21,145 nt of DNA from Actinomycetota bacterium (GCA_005777415.1 SXMI01000012.1:1-21145), one strand, 5' to 3'. Positions 1-6,840 are shown, counted from the first letter of the stretch. Program-made: numbers and translations. Notes: generated by a model from the sequence alone, not told the origin.

Positions 1-270
1 CGTCACGAACCCGCCGAATCCGCCCGTGGCGGTCGACATGCCCCCCGGGTCCACGGCCATCTGCTTCAGGTCGGCGCCCGCACAGAAGATGTGGCCCTTC
101 TCGGTGCGCGCCCCCGTCAGGACGCCGATCCACACGTCCTCGTTCGACTCGATCTGGTCGACCGCCGCCTCGATCCCCTGGGCGACCTCGCTGTTCACGG
201 CGTTCCGTGCGTCCGGCCGGTTGATCGTGATGATGCCGACGTTGCCCTGCTGTTCGTAGTCCACGCTCAT
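1..270 (-). CDS. Enoyl-CoA hydratase/isomerase family protein (partial, N-terminal 90 residues)
   Basis: The reverse strand reads from an ATG at 270 without a stop to the left edge, giving the first 90 residues. The start MSVDYEQQGNVGIITINRPD and the later segment FCAGADLKQM are typical of the crotonase fold: the first is the N-terminal strand pair with the NRP(D)xRNA turn, the second the first oxyanion-hole loop (AGADL). Family members hydrate or isomerise acyl-CoA thioesters in fatty-acid, sterol or aromatic side-chain breakdown in the cytoplasm. The C-terminal half, including the catalytic glutamates, lies outside the window, so the exact reaction cannot be told. The start is supported by a TAGGGT box seven bases upstream, which suggests a leaderless mRNA. 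It is divergent from the HAD phosphatase gene that follows. Confidence 0.9.
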   Translation of the reverse strand, partial: MSVDYEQQGNVGIITINRPDARNAVNSEVAQGIEAAVDQIESNEDVWIGVLTGARTEKGHIFCAGADLKQMAVDPGGMSTATGGFGGFVT

Positions 271-277
271 GGCGGGC

Positions 278-283
278 ACCCTA
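278..283 (-). promoter_or_regulatory. -10 box of a leaderless promoter for the enoyl-CoA hydratase gene
   Basis: On the reverse strand TAGGGT ends seven bases before the ATG at 270, so transcription would begin at or next to the start codon. No Shine-Dalgarno sequence is visible. Confidence 0.6.
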
Positions 284-344
284 GCGGGCGGGCGTCCCGC
301 CACTCCACGGAGCGGCCACACCCCGGCCCCCCGGGCGAGCCGCC

Positions 345-350
345 TAGAGT
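345..350 (+). promoter_or_regulatory. -10 box of a leaderless promoter for the HAD phosphatase gene
   Basis: TAGAGT is followed by six bases and then GTG at 357. No ribosome binding site precedes the GTG, and the spacing fits an mRNA starting at the G of the start codon. Confidence 0.65.
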
Positions 351-356
351 CCGGGC

Positions 357-932
357 GTGGCTGGAGCCGATCGACGTGTCCGGGCGGTCGTGTTCGACTT
401 CGACGGCACCCTGGTCGACTCCGACACGGCGCTGCTCGACGCCTTCGTCGTGCTCGGCGTGCCGGCGGACGAGGTCACCTACGGACACGCCGTGGCCGAG
501 GAGTGCGCCCGGCTGGGCCTGTCCCTCGACGACTACGTCGCCGCCTACGACACGACGGCGGCTCAGCCGTTCCCCGGGGTCGAGGAGCTGATTGCAGGGC
601 TCGGCCGGTGGGCGCTCTGCTCCAACAAGCACCCCGAGTCCGGTGCCGGGGAGCTGGCGCGACTGGGTTGGCGACCGGAGGTGGCCCGGTTCGCCGACGC
701 CTTCGGATGGCGACACAAGCGGCTGGAGCCGGTGCTCGCCGACCTGCAACTGGGACCCGAGCAGGTGCTCATGGTCGGCGACAGCGAGGGCGACCGGTGG
801 TGCGCCGAGCAGGTCGGCTGCGCGTTCGCCTGGGCGGGCTGGAACGAGCGGACCCGTCTCGCCGAGCCCGAGGGGCTCGTGCTGCGCTCGCCGTCAGACG
901 TCCTCGGCCTGATCGACGGTCGGCTCGGCTGA
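357..932 (+). CDS. HAD-superfamily hydrolase (phosphoglycolate phosphatase-like)
   Basis: This is a 191-residue protein with the four HAD motifs in order. Motif I is DFDGTLVDSD with the nucleophile and acid/base Asp14 and Asp16; motif II is Ser89 in CSNKH; motif III is Lys121; motif IV is GDSEGD with Asp142 and Asp146 for Mg2+. The insert between motifs I and II (about residues 20-85) is a small helical cap, as in the Gph/PGMB-like branch that removes phosphate from small metabolites in the cytoplasm. The substrate cannot be read from the sequence. The GTG start at 357 is chosen because motif I follows at the normal distance and a -10 box sits just upstream. The last 39 bases overlap, tail to tail, the 3' end of the gene on the other strand. 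Confidence 0.9.
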   Translation: MAGADRRVRAVVFDFDGTLVDSDTALLDAFVVLGVPADEVTYGHAVAEECARLGLSLDDYVAAYDTTAAQPFPGVEELIAGLGRWALCSNKHPESGAGELARLGWRPEVARFADAFGWRHKRLEPVLADLQLGPEQVLMVGDSEGDRWCAEQVGCAFAWAGWNERTRLAEPEGLVLRSPSDVLGLIDGRLG

Positions 933-2396
933 GTCCGGCTGCGGCTCGACGGCATCCACCGGCTCCGGGGCATCCGGCTGCGACTCGACGGCATCCACCG
1001 GCTCCGGGGCATTCGTCTGCGGCTCGACGGCATCCACCGGCTCCGGGGCCGTGTCGGACGGGGGAGCGGGCGCCGGCGACGGCCCCCGTCCCGACGAGCT
1101 CCGGGCGGGTGCGGGCTGCTTCGCCGCCCCGCTACGGGGCCCACGGGGATGCCGCGGGCGACGCTTGCGGGCGGCGGCCGCTTCCGAGGGGTCCACGCCG
1201 AACAACGCCGCGATCTGCGGGAGCTGGTCCGCCACCCGACGCACCGCCTCGAGCAGATCGGCGGACGGCTCGGCGGGGCGACCGGCGATCGTGACCTGCG
1301 AACGGATGGGCGACACGGCGAGCGCGTCGAGCGCCGCCGCCCAGAGCTCCTGGTTCGTCCGCTCGTTGAGGCCCTCCGAGACGGAGGCGGCGAGACGCTC
1401 GGCGACCTCCTTCGGGACGGCCATGCCGGCCTTGGGTGGGCGCGAGCTCAGCCGCAGCGCCCGGACGAACCGTCCGGCGCCGACATCGGCGGCCATGTCG
1501 GCGACCCACTGGTGCTGATCCTCGAGCAGGCGCCGTTCGAGGCCCTCCTGGAGCGTCCGCAGGAGTGTCCGGCCGGCCTCGCCCCGGGCCGAGGTCTCGC
1601 CGGCCACGACGACCGAACGCAGATCGCGCAGGTCGACCTCGTCGATGATGCGCGCCGCGGCCTCGGCCCGATCCGCCCACTCGGCGTCCCGGAGCTGCGG
1701 GTGGAGGCGCTCGGCCATGGTCAGGATCTGCCCGGCGGGCACCTCGGGCTGGCCCGATGCTGCGGCCTGTGCGTTCTGCTCGGCGATCGCGGTGCGGACC
1801 GCCGGCAGGCCTCCCCGCAGCAGTTGTTCAGCGACGGGACGCTGCTCGGGCGGCAGCTCGGCGAGCGCCGCATCACGGTGGGTGCGGCCGGGGCGGATGC
1901 GCTTCGGACGCGGCCGCTCGGGAACCGGATCCGGGCGGGGTCCTCGGGGACGGTCGCTGCGTTCACCGCGCTCACCACGATCCCGACGGTCCCCTCGGCC
2001 ACCACGCTCCCGGTGGTCACGGTCCCGGCCACCACGGTCCCGATCACCACGGTCCCGATCACCACGGTCCCGGTCGTCGTCCCGGCGACGTCCGCCACGG
2101 CCACCTCGACCCTTCGGGGCCAGCGTGGTGGTCACGAGCGGACCGTCGTCGCCCTTCCCCAGGAGCTCGATGCGCTCGGGCTCGCTGCGAGCGGCCTTCG
2201 GGGCGGCGACCGACACGACCTCGATCCCGTCGACCATGAACTCGGCCTCGGCCCGCAACACGTCGCCCACCGACGCACCATCGGGCAGGAGGGCGCCGTC
2301 GAGGTCACCCTTCGGCTGCCGGGCGCCGGCGGCCCGCCAGGTCCAGGTGCCGTCCTCACGGCGCGACGTCAGTTCGATCTCGAGACGGCTGGCCAC
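894..2396 (-). CDS. Large repeat-rich, partly disordered protein of unknown function
   Basis: This 500-residue protein is not one I can assign to a named family. Residues 1-80 look like a small beta-rich domain. About residues 95-165 are an Arg/Asp/Gly tract (RDRGD repeats) resembling RNA-binding RGG/RD regions. About residues 170-390 are a helical, folded domain. The C-terminus holds KR-rich and Pro/Ala-rich stretches and three 13-residue repeats of APEPVDAVE type. No signal peptide or membrane segment is seen, so it is probably cytoplasmic. The charge pattern suggests nucleic-acid or ribosome association; this is inference. The GTG start is fixed by TAGCGT six bases upstream. Its 3' end overlaps the HAD gene by 39 bases, which would make the two 3' mRNA ends complementary. 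Mycothione reductase lies upstream on the same strand, 47 bases away. Confidence 0.8.
   Translation of the reverse strand: MASRLEIELTSRREDGTWTWRAAGARQPKGDLDGALLPDGASVGDVLRAEAEFMVDGIEVVSVAAPKAARSEPERIELLGKGDDGPLVTTTLAPKGRGGRGGRRRDDDRDRGDRDRGDRDRGGRDRDHRERGGRGDRRDRGERGERSDRPRGPRPDPVPERPRPKRIRPGRTHRDAALAELPPEQRPVAEQLLRGGLPAVRTAIAEQNAQAAASGQPEVPAGQILTMAERLHPQLRDAEWADRAEAAARIIDEVDLRDLRSVVVAGETSARGEAGRTLLRTLQEGLERRLLEDQHQWVADMAADVGAGRFVRALRLSSRPPKAGMAVPKEVAERLAASVSEGLNERTNQELWAAALDALAVSPIRSQVTIAGRPAEPSADLLEAVRRVADQLPQIAALFGVDPSEAAAARKRRPRHPRGPRSGAAKQPAPARSSSGRGPSPAPAPPSDTAPEPVDAVEPQTNAPEPVDAVESQPDAPEPVDAVEPQPDSAEPTVDQAEDV
937..1053. repeat. Three tandem 39-bp repeats inside the coding region
   Basis: Copies occupy 937-975, 976-1014 and 1015-1053 and differ by only a few bases. 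Each encodes, on the reverse strand, thirteen residues of the form APEPVDAVExQxx. The unit is a whole number of codons, so copy-number change would lengthen or shorten the tail without a frameshift. Confidence 0.85.
2018..2077. repeat. 15-bp tandem repeats encoding the Arg/Asp/Gly tract
   Basis: Four adjacent copies of a 15-base unit of the form CACGGTCCCGATCAC lie here, with degenerate copies on either side from about 1960 to 2110. They encode RDRGD-like pentapeptides of the disordered segment on the reverse strand. Confidence 0.8.
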
Positions 2397-2402
2397 ATGC
2401 GC

Positions 2403-2408
2403 ACGCTA
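2403..2408 (-). promoter_or_regulatory. -10 box of a leaderless promoter for the repeat-rich protein gene
   Basis: The reverse strand reads TAGCGT, six bases, then the GTG at 2396. An out-of-frame ATG overlaps this junction, but only the GTG opens the long frame. Confidence 0.6.
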
Positions 2409-2443
2409 CCGGCGCTCGGCCGGGGGCACGAAACCGCAGGTGC

Positions 2444-3820
2444 TCAGCCGGCGGCGTCGAGGACGGCGTTCTCGACGACCTCGCTCAGCGCCGGATGGCA
2501 CCACAGCTGATCGCCGGCGAAGGTTGCGGCCGGGATCTCGAAGCGCATGGCGGTCACGAATTGCTGGACGAGGGTCGCCGCCTGCGGGCCGATCACGTGC
2601 GCCCCCAGGATCAGGTCCGTGCTGGCGTCGACGAGCACCTTGGCGAAGGACGAATCGTCGCCGAGCGCCCAGCCGTAGGCGACGCCGGCGTAGTCCCGCC
2701 GACCGACCCGGTAGGCGACCCCGGTGGCGCGCAGATCCTCCTCCCGGGCCCCGACGGAGCCGATCTGCGGGTCCGAGAACACGGCGTGGGGCACGGCTCG
2801 CTCGTCGACGGAACGCGGGGCCTCCGGGTGGAGGAGGTTGTGGGCCACCACGGCGGCCTCGTGGTTGGCGACGTGTTTGAGCTGTCGAGGGTTGCGGACG
2901 TCGCCGATCGCCCACACCCCGGCCTGGTCGGTGGCCAGGGTGGCATCGGTGACGACGTAGCCGGCCGGGTCCAGGCGGACGTCGGTGTGCTCCAACCCGA
3001 GCTGATCGGCATTCGGCACCCGTCCGGTGCAGACCAGGAGTGCGTCGCCGGTGAGCTGTCGCGGTGTCGTGCCGCTCCCACCGGCGACGTCGAGGCCGAG
3101 GCGGTACTCGCCGGCAGCGTGTCGCACCGAGACGACCTCGGCGTCGAGGTGGAGGTGGACCCGACGCCCGAACCGCTCCGTGAAGCGCACCGACACCTCG
3201 TGGTCCTCGTGGCGCAGGAGCCGACCGCCCCGGTGGACGACGCTGACCCGGGAACCGAGCGCGGCGAAGACATGTCCGAGCTCCGCCGCGACGAAGCCGC
3301 CCCCGACGATGATCAGGTGCTCGGGCAGTCGCTCGACCCGCATGATCGAGTCCGTGGTGTGGAACGGGACGTCGTCGAGCCCCGGGATCGGCGGCAGGTA
3401 GGGCCTCGCCCCCGCCGCGAGCACGACCTGTCGGGCCCGCACACGGGCGCCGTCGACCTGAACGACGTCCCGGTCGACGAACCGGGCCGACCCGTGGAGC
3501 ACCCGGACGTGGTCCTGGTGCTCGCGGTAGTCCAAACCGGCCACGGCGATGGGATCGATCCTGCCGAGGACCCGGCCCCGCACGGCGTCCCAGTCCACGA
3601 CGGGCGGCTCGAAGCGGACCCCGAGGGCCGCCGCCTGCTCAGCCTCCACCACCCGGTCGGCGGGGAGCACGAGCATCTTGGAGGGGATGCACCCGGCGTT
3701 CAGGCACGTCCCGCCGAACCGGCCACGCTCCGCCAGGGCCACGCTCCACCCGTCGAACTCCGGCGAGAGGATCGTGTTCCCCGAGCCGCTCCCGATGATC
3801 AGCAGATCGACCTCGTCCAC
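2444..3820 (-). CDS. mtr: Mycothione reductase (NAD(P)H- and FAD-dependent)
   Basis: This flavoprotein reduces oxidised mycothiol disulfide back to mycothiol, the main low-molecular-weight thiol of actinobacteria, in the cytoplasm. From the GTG at 3820 the protein is 458 residues, close to the 459 that I recall for the M. tuberculosis enzyme. Visible features are the FAD-binding GSGSGN (residues 10-15), the redox pair Cys39/Cys44 in GGTCLNAGCIPSK, the NAD(P)H-binding segment IIVGGGFVAAELGHVF, the second FAD motif WAIGDV, and the C-terminal His442-Pro...Glu447 pair of the dimer interface. FGRIDPIA-like, LKHVANHEA and DYAGVAYGWA segments distinguish Mtr from glutathione or dihydrolipoamide reductases. 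The frame is open seven codons further upstream to 3841, but a TACCGT box six bases before 3820 supports the shorter start. It is divergent from the acyl-CoA dehydrogenase pair. Confidence 0.93.
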   Translation of the reverse strand: MDEVDLLIIGSGSGNTILSPEFDGWSVALAERGRFGGTCLNAGCIPSKMLVLPADRVVEAEQAAALGVRFEPPVVDWDAVRGRVLGRIDPIAVAGLDYREHQDHVRVLHGSARFVDRDVVQVDGARVRARQVVLAAGARPYLPPIPGLDDVPFHTTDSIMRVERLPEHLIIVGGGFVAAELGHVFAALGSRVSVVHRGGRLLRHEDHEVSVRFTERFGRRVHLHLDAEVVSVRHAAGEYRLGLDVAGGSGTTPRQLTGDALLVCTGRVPNADQLGLEHTDVRLDPAGYVVTDATLATDQAGVWAIGDVRNPRQLKHVANHEAAVVAHNLLHPEAPRSVDERAVPHAVFSDPQIGSVGAREEDLRATGVAYRVGRRDYAGVAYGWALGDDSSFAKVLVDASTDLILGAHVIGPQAATLVQQFVTAMRFEIPAATFAGDQLWCHPALSEVVENAVLDAAG

Positions 3821-3826
3821 GGTGCC

Positions 3827-3832
3827 ACGGTA
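3827..3832 (-). promoter_or_regulatory. -10 box of a leaderless promoter for mycothione reductase
   Basis: The reverse strand reads TACCGT, six bases, GTG. The box falls inside the longer open frame, which argues that the first seven codons of that frame are not translated. Confidence 0.6.
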
Positions 3833-3882
3833 CGCACTCACGGGGGACCGGACGTCCCCGGCCCCGGGCCGCGGTTCCGGTA

Positions 3883-3931
3883 GGGGGGGGGGGGACGGTG
3901 GCGGGGGACGGTGTGGGGGGAGTGGTGGGGG
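3883..3931 (+). other. G-run cluster, possible G-quadruplex
   Basis: A run of twelve G (3883-3894) is followed by runs of five, six and five G within 49 bases on the plus strand. Four G-tracts with short loops meet the usual pattern for an intramolecular G-quadruplex. It lies between the divergent promoters of mycothione reductase and the acyl-CoA dehydrogenases. The twelve-G run is also a likely site of slippage or sequencing error. Confidence 0.5.
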
Positions 3932-3940
3932 AGTGGCGAG

Positions 3941-3954
3941 TGGAACGCGTTACA
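3941..3954. promoter_or_regulatory. KstR-type operator upstream of the acyl-CoA dehydrogenase pair
   Basis: TGGAACGCGTTACA fits the KstR consensus TNNAACNNGTTNNA of the mycobacterial sterol-catabolism regulon at every fixed position, with a perfect AACGCGTT core. It overlaps the -10 box TACAGT (3951-3956), so bound repressor would block transcription. A wider inverted repeat, TGGAAC (3941-3946) with GTTCCA (3955-3960), surrounds it. Confidence 0.6.
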
Positions 3955-3956
3955 GT
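3951..3956 (+). promoter_or_regulatory. -10 box of the acyl-CoA dehydrogenase operon
   Basis: TACAGT would start transcription near 3963, leaving a leader of about 38 bases that carries the purine-rich AGGGGGA ribosome site before the GTG at 4001. No clear -35 is seen, as expected if control is by the overlapping operator. Confidence 0.5.
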
Positions 3957-4000
3957 TCCACCCGCCCGGATCCGACGCAGCCACGCAGCAGGGGGACCAC

Positions 4001-5179
4001 GTGCACATCGCCTACACCGAGGAGCAGCAGGCGCTCCGCGACGAGCTCCGCTCGTACTACGCCGGTCTGCTCGACGACGAGATCCGCGAAGCGCTCCACA
4101 CGGAGCACGGCGTCGGTCCGGTGACCCGCTCGCTCGTCAAGCAGATGGCGGCGGACGGTTGGCTCGGGATCGGCTGGCCCGAGGAGTACGGCGGCCAGGG
4201 CCGGAGCCAGCTCGAGCAGTTCATCTTCTTCGACGAGTCGATGCGGCTCGGCGCACCGGTGCCCATGCTCACGATCAACACGGTCGGCCCGACGATCATG
4301 GAGTTCGGCACGGACTCCCAGAAGGACTTCTTCCTGCCGAAGATCCTGGCCGGGGACCTGCACTTCTGCATCGGGTACTCCGAGCCCGAGGCCGGGACCG
4401 ACCTGGCGGCGCTCCGCACCCGGGCGGTCCGGGACGGCGACGAGTACGTGATCAACGGCCAGAAGATGTGGACCTCACTGGCATCGGATGCCGACTACTG
4501 CTGGCTTGCGGTCCGGACGGATCCCGACGCCCCGAAGCACAAGGGCATCTCGATGATCATCGTCGACATGGCGTCACCGGGGATCACGGTGGAGCCGCTC
4601 CACCTGCTGTCGACCCACGACATCAACGCCACCTACTACGACGACGTCCGAGCCCCGGCCGACTGGCTGGTGGGCGGGGAGAACAACGGCTGGACGCTCA
4701 TCGTCAACCAGCTGAACCACGAACGGGTGACGCTCTGCTCGCCCGGGTTGCTGCAGCAGAGCTACGACGAGGTGCGGACCTGGGCGACCGAGACCCGGCG
4801 GGCCGACGGGACCCGGGTCCTGGACCAGGAGTGGGTCCAGATGAACCTCGCACGTGTGCGTGCGGGCCTCGAGTTCCTGCGCCTCATCAACTGGAAGGTC
4901 GCCTGGACCGCCACGGAGGGCCACCTCGACGTGGCCGACGCCTCGACGATCAAGGCGTTCGGGACCGAGTTCTACCTCGAGGCGTTCCGGCTGCTCATGG
5001 AGGTCCTCGGACCGGCGGCCTACCTGGACCGCACCTCGGTGGGCAGCGTCCTGCGCGGCCGGCTCGAGATGAACTACCGCAGCCTGCTGATCCTGACCTT
5101 CGGCGGCGGCACCAACGAGATCCAGCGGGACCTGATCGGCATGTTCGGCCTCGGCCTGCCGCGGGCCCTGCGCAGCTGA
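4001..5179 (+). CDS. Acyl-CoA dehydrogenase, FadE29-like subunit
   Basis: This 392-residue flavoprotein oxidises an acyl-CoA to the trans-2-enoyl-CoA. The order of segments, GWLGIGWPEEYGG, IGYSEPEAGTDLAALRTRAV, GDEYVINGQKMWTS, DADYCWLAVRTDPDAPKHKG, NATYYDDVR and FGGGTNEIQRD, matches the FadE29 (ChsE2) branch, whose members act with a second, shorter subunit as alpha2beta2 enzymes in removing the sterol or bile-acid side chain. The GTG at 4001 is chosen for the AGGGGGA ribosome site and the family-typical start; an in-frame extension to 3911 would include the operator and is rejected. It is followed after 14 bases by its likely partner subunit. Control by a KstR-like repressor is suggested by the site on its -10 box. 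The substrate could be a sterol, another isoprenoid or a branched acid. Confidence 0.9.
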   Translation: MHIAYTEEQQALRDELRSYYAGLLDDEIREALHTEHGVGPVTRSLVKQMAADGWLGIGWPEEYGGQGRSQLEQFIFFDESMRLGAPVPMLTINTVGPTIMEFGTDSQKDFFLPKILAGDLHFCIGYSEPEAGTDLAALRTRAVRDGDEYVINGQKMWTSLASDADYCWLAVRTDPDAPKHKGISMIIVDMASPGITVEPLHLLSTHDINATYYDDVRAPADWLVGGENNGWTLIVNQLNHERVTLCSPGLLQQSYDEVRTWATETRRADGTRVLDQEWVQMNLARVRAGLEFLRLINWKVAWTATEGHLDVADASTIKAFGTEFYLEAFRLLMEVLGPAAYLDRTSVGSVLRGRLEMNYRSLLILTFGGGTNEIQRDLIGMFGLGLPRALRS

Positions 5180-5193
5180 GCGAGGAGCGAGAC

Positions 5194-6300
5194 GTGGACT
5201 TCCGATTCGACGACGAGGCGACCGCGGTCGCCGAACTGGCATCGACCGTGCTCGGTGACTTCTCGGCCCACGAGCAGCTCCGGGAGATCGAGCGAGCGGA
5301 CGCACCCCGGCACGACCCGGCGCTCTGGGCCAAGTTGGCCGAGACCGGTGTGCTCGGTGCGTTCGTACCGGAGTCGGCCGGCGGGGCGGGGCTGGACCTG
5401 TTGGCGCTCGGCGGTGTGCTCGAGCACGCCGGCCGGACGACGGCGGCCGTGCCGCTCTGGGAGACGCTGGGACTCGGGGCGCCGGCCATCGCCGAGTTCG
5501 CCCCCTCGGACCTGGCCGACGAGGTGCTCGGTGGTGTCGCGGCGGGGACGACCGTGCTCACGGCCGGCTGGCACGAGCAGGGGAGCGACCCGCTCCAGCC
5601 GACGACGACCGCGAGCCGGGTGGGCGAGCAGTGGCGGCTGACCGGCACCAAGGTGTGCGTCCCAGCGGGCATGGTCGCCGATGCGGTGCTGATTCCGGCG
5701 GCCGTCGAGAGTGGGACGGTCGGGCTGTTCCTGGTCCGTGGGGACGCCGAGGGTGTGGCCCGTGAGCCGCTCCTGACCACGCTGGGCGACCCTCAGGCCG
5801 CCGTCCTGTTGGCCGAGGCCCCGGCGGAGCTGGTGGCCGAGGGGCGGGAGTCGCTGCGCTGGGCCTACGAGCGGGCCGTGGCGACCCAGTGCGCGCTGCT
5901 GCTGGGGGCCTGCGAGCAGGCCCTGGCGCTGACGGCGACCTACACGAAGGAGCGCAAGCAGTTCGACGTGCCCATCGCATCGTTCCAGGCGGTGGCCCAC
6001 CGGGCCGCCGATGCCTACATGGACACCGAGGCGATCCGGCTGACGACCTGGCAGGCGCTCTGGCGTCTGGCGAACGGCGAGGACGCCTCCGACCACGTGG
6101 CCGTGGCGAAGTTCTGGGCGGCCTGGGGCGGCCAGCGGGTCGTGCACGCCGCCCAGCACCTGCACGGTGGCGTCGGCGTGGACCGGGACTACCCGCTGCA
6201 CCGCAGCTTCCTGCTCGTCAAGGAGCTCGAACTGCAGCTCGGGGGTGCGACCGAACAGCTGGTGGAGCTCGGGCGGCTCATCGCGGCCGAATCGACCTGA
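5194..6300 (+). CDS. Acyl-CoA dehydrogenase, FadE28-like subunit
   Basis: This 368-residue protein is the second acyl-CoA dehydrogenase of the pair. The N-terminus is a short helical domain (FRFDDEATAVAELA), the middle beta domain (about 130-225) is reduced compared with the full family, and the C-terminus carries ERKQFDVPIASFQAVAHRAADAYMD and LHGGVGVDRDYPLHR, both typical of FadE28 and FadE27 type partners. In characterised actinobacterial pairs the two different subunits share each FAD/substrate site, so neither works alone. The GTG at 5194 has GAGGAG seven bases before it and lies 14 bases after the first gene, so the two are almost surely co-transcribed and made in equal amounts. No other side-chain degradation genes are next to it here, which leaves the natural substrate open. 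Confidence 0.9.
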   Translation: MDFRFDDEATAVAELASTVLGDFSAHEQLREIERADAPRHDPALWAKLAETGVLGAFVPESAGGAGLDLLALGGVLEHAGRTTAAVPLWETLGLGAPAIAEFAPSDLADEVLGGVAAGTTVLTAGWHEQGSDPLQPTTTASRVGEQWRLTGTKVCVPAGMVADAVLIPAAVESGTVGLFLVRGDAEGVAREPLLTTLGDPQAAVLLAEAPAELVAEGRESLRWAYERAVATQCALLLGACEQALALTATYTKERKQFDVPIASFQAVAHRAADAYMDTEAIRLTTWQALWRLANGEDASDHVAVAKFWAAWGGQRVVHAAQHLHGGVGVDRDYPLHRSFLLVKELELQLGGATEQLVELGRLIAAEST

Positions 6301-6305
6301 GCGAG

Positions 6306-6327
6306 CTGGATCCCGGTTCCGATCCAG
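6306..6327 (+). terminator. Possible terminator hairpin after the acyl-CoA dehydrogenase operon
   Basis: CTGGATC (6306-6312) and GATCCAG (6321-6327) form a 7-bp stem with an 8-base loop, six bases after the stop codon. There is no T-run, so it would be a GC-rich actinobacterial type terminator at best. Confidence 0.4.
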
Positions 6328-6385
6328 AACGCCGGAAATCCTGATTATGTCCGCTACATGTCGGTGGGCCCCGATCCGGTCCGGT

Positions 6386-6757
6386 TCACGACTGGTCCCC
6401 TGACGATCGACTGGTGAGGCCGAGCAGGTCGGCGGCGAACCGGCGCACCTGGTCGACGAGTTCCTCCACCTCGCCGGGACGCAGCTCCACGACCGGACCG
6501 ATGGACGGTTCGTCGACCAGGTCCGTCAGCGCCGCGGCGACGAGGGCGACCTCGTCCAGGGTGTCCTCCCGACTCCTGAGCCGGTCCTCGCTCCAGGCGG
6601 CCTCCTCGAGCCGCTGCCGGGCCTCGTAGGCCCGTTGCCGGCAGCTCGACCGACAGAACCTCCTCGGTCGACCGGTTCGGGCCGCCTCGGGCAGGCGGCG
6701 ACGGCACCAGTCGCAACGACGCTCGACCGGGTCGGCCCGGTCCTGACGCTCTCCCAC
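6386..6757 (-). CDS. Small zinc-ribbon protein (CxxC...CxxxC) of unknown function
   Basis: This is a 123-residue protein. Cys15/Cys18 (CDWC) and Cys35/Cys39 (CRSSC) can bind one zinc, and the segment between them is GRPRRF, followed by CRQRAYEARQRLEEA. Short actinobacterial proteins with this cysteine pattern, GRPR(R)xC and CRQRA, are common but uncharacterised. The pattern suggests nucleic-acid or protein contact through the basic loop. Residues 65-115 are acidic and helical. The frame is open upstream to 6931, but the GTG at 6757 has an AGGAGG seven bases before it and is the natural start. The promoter region contains a 14-bp perfect palindrome on and after the -10, so it is likely repressed by a homodimeric regulator, perhaps itself or its divergent neighbour. 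Confidence 0.75.
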   Translation of the reverse strand: MGERQDRADPVERRCDWCRRRLPEAARTGRPRRFCRSSCRQRAYEARQRLEEAAWSEDRLRSREDTLDEVALVAAALTDLVDEPSIGPVVELRPGEVEELVDQVRRFAADLLGLTSRSSGDQS

Positions 6758-6773
6758 GCACGGTCCTCCTGTT

Positions 6774-6787
6774 TCGTCACGTGACGA
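6774..6787. promoter_or_regulatory. 14-bp perfect palindrome over the zinc-ribbon gene promoter
   Basis: TCGTCACGTGACGA reads the same on both strands. It overlaps the reverse-strand -10 candidate TATCGT (6784-6789) and the expected start of transcription, the usual place for a repressor operator. Confidence 0.5.
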
Positions 6788-6840
6788 TACTTCCCCGGCC
6801 GGGGTCGGACGGCGACCGACCCCGGCCTCGGAATCGTCAC
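6781..6840. repeat. Nested inverted repeat in the divergent intergenic region
   Basis: The inner arms GGCCGGGGTCGG (6797-6808) and CCGACCCCGGCC (6816-6827) are perfect over 12 bp with a 7-base loop. Outer arms GTGACGAT (6781-6788) and ATCGTCAC (6833-6840) are perfect over 8 bp. The half-site TCGTCAC of the neighbouring palindrome recurs at 6834-6840 exactly 60 bp away in the same direction. The structure lies between two divergent genes, so it is not a terminator for either. Confidence 0.75.

Noticed and set aside
937..1053. Three regular 39-bp repeats as a CRISPR-like array
   Set aside because: The copies are directly adjacent with no spacers and keep the reading frame of a protein gene.
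1149..2510. 453-codon plus-strand frame opposite the repeat-rich protein
   Set aside because: It runs across the start of the reverse-strand gene and has Arg/Pro/Ser-rich shadow composition with no promoter or ribosome site.
3898..5193. In-frame upstream extension of the second acyl-CoA dehydrogenase (to 3898)
   Set aside because: It would overlap the whole first dehydrogenase gene; the GTG at 5194 has a good GAGGAG and the family-typical N-terminus.
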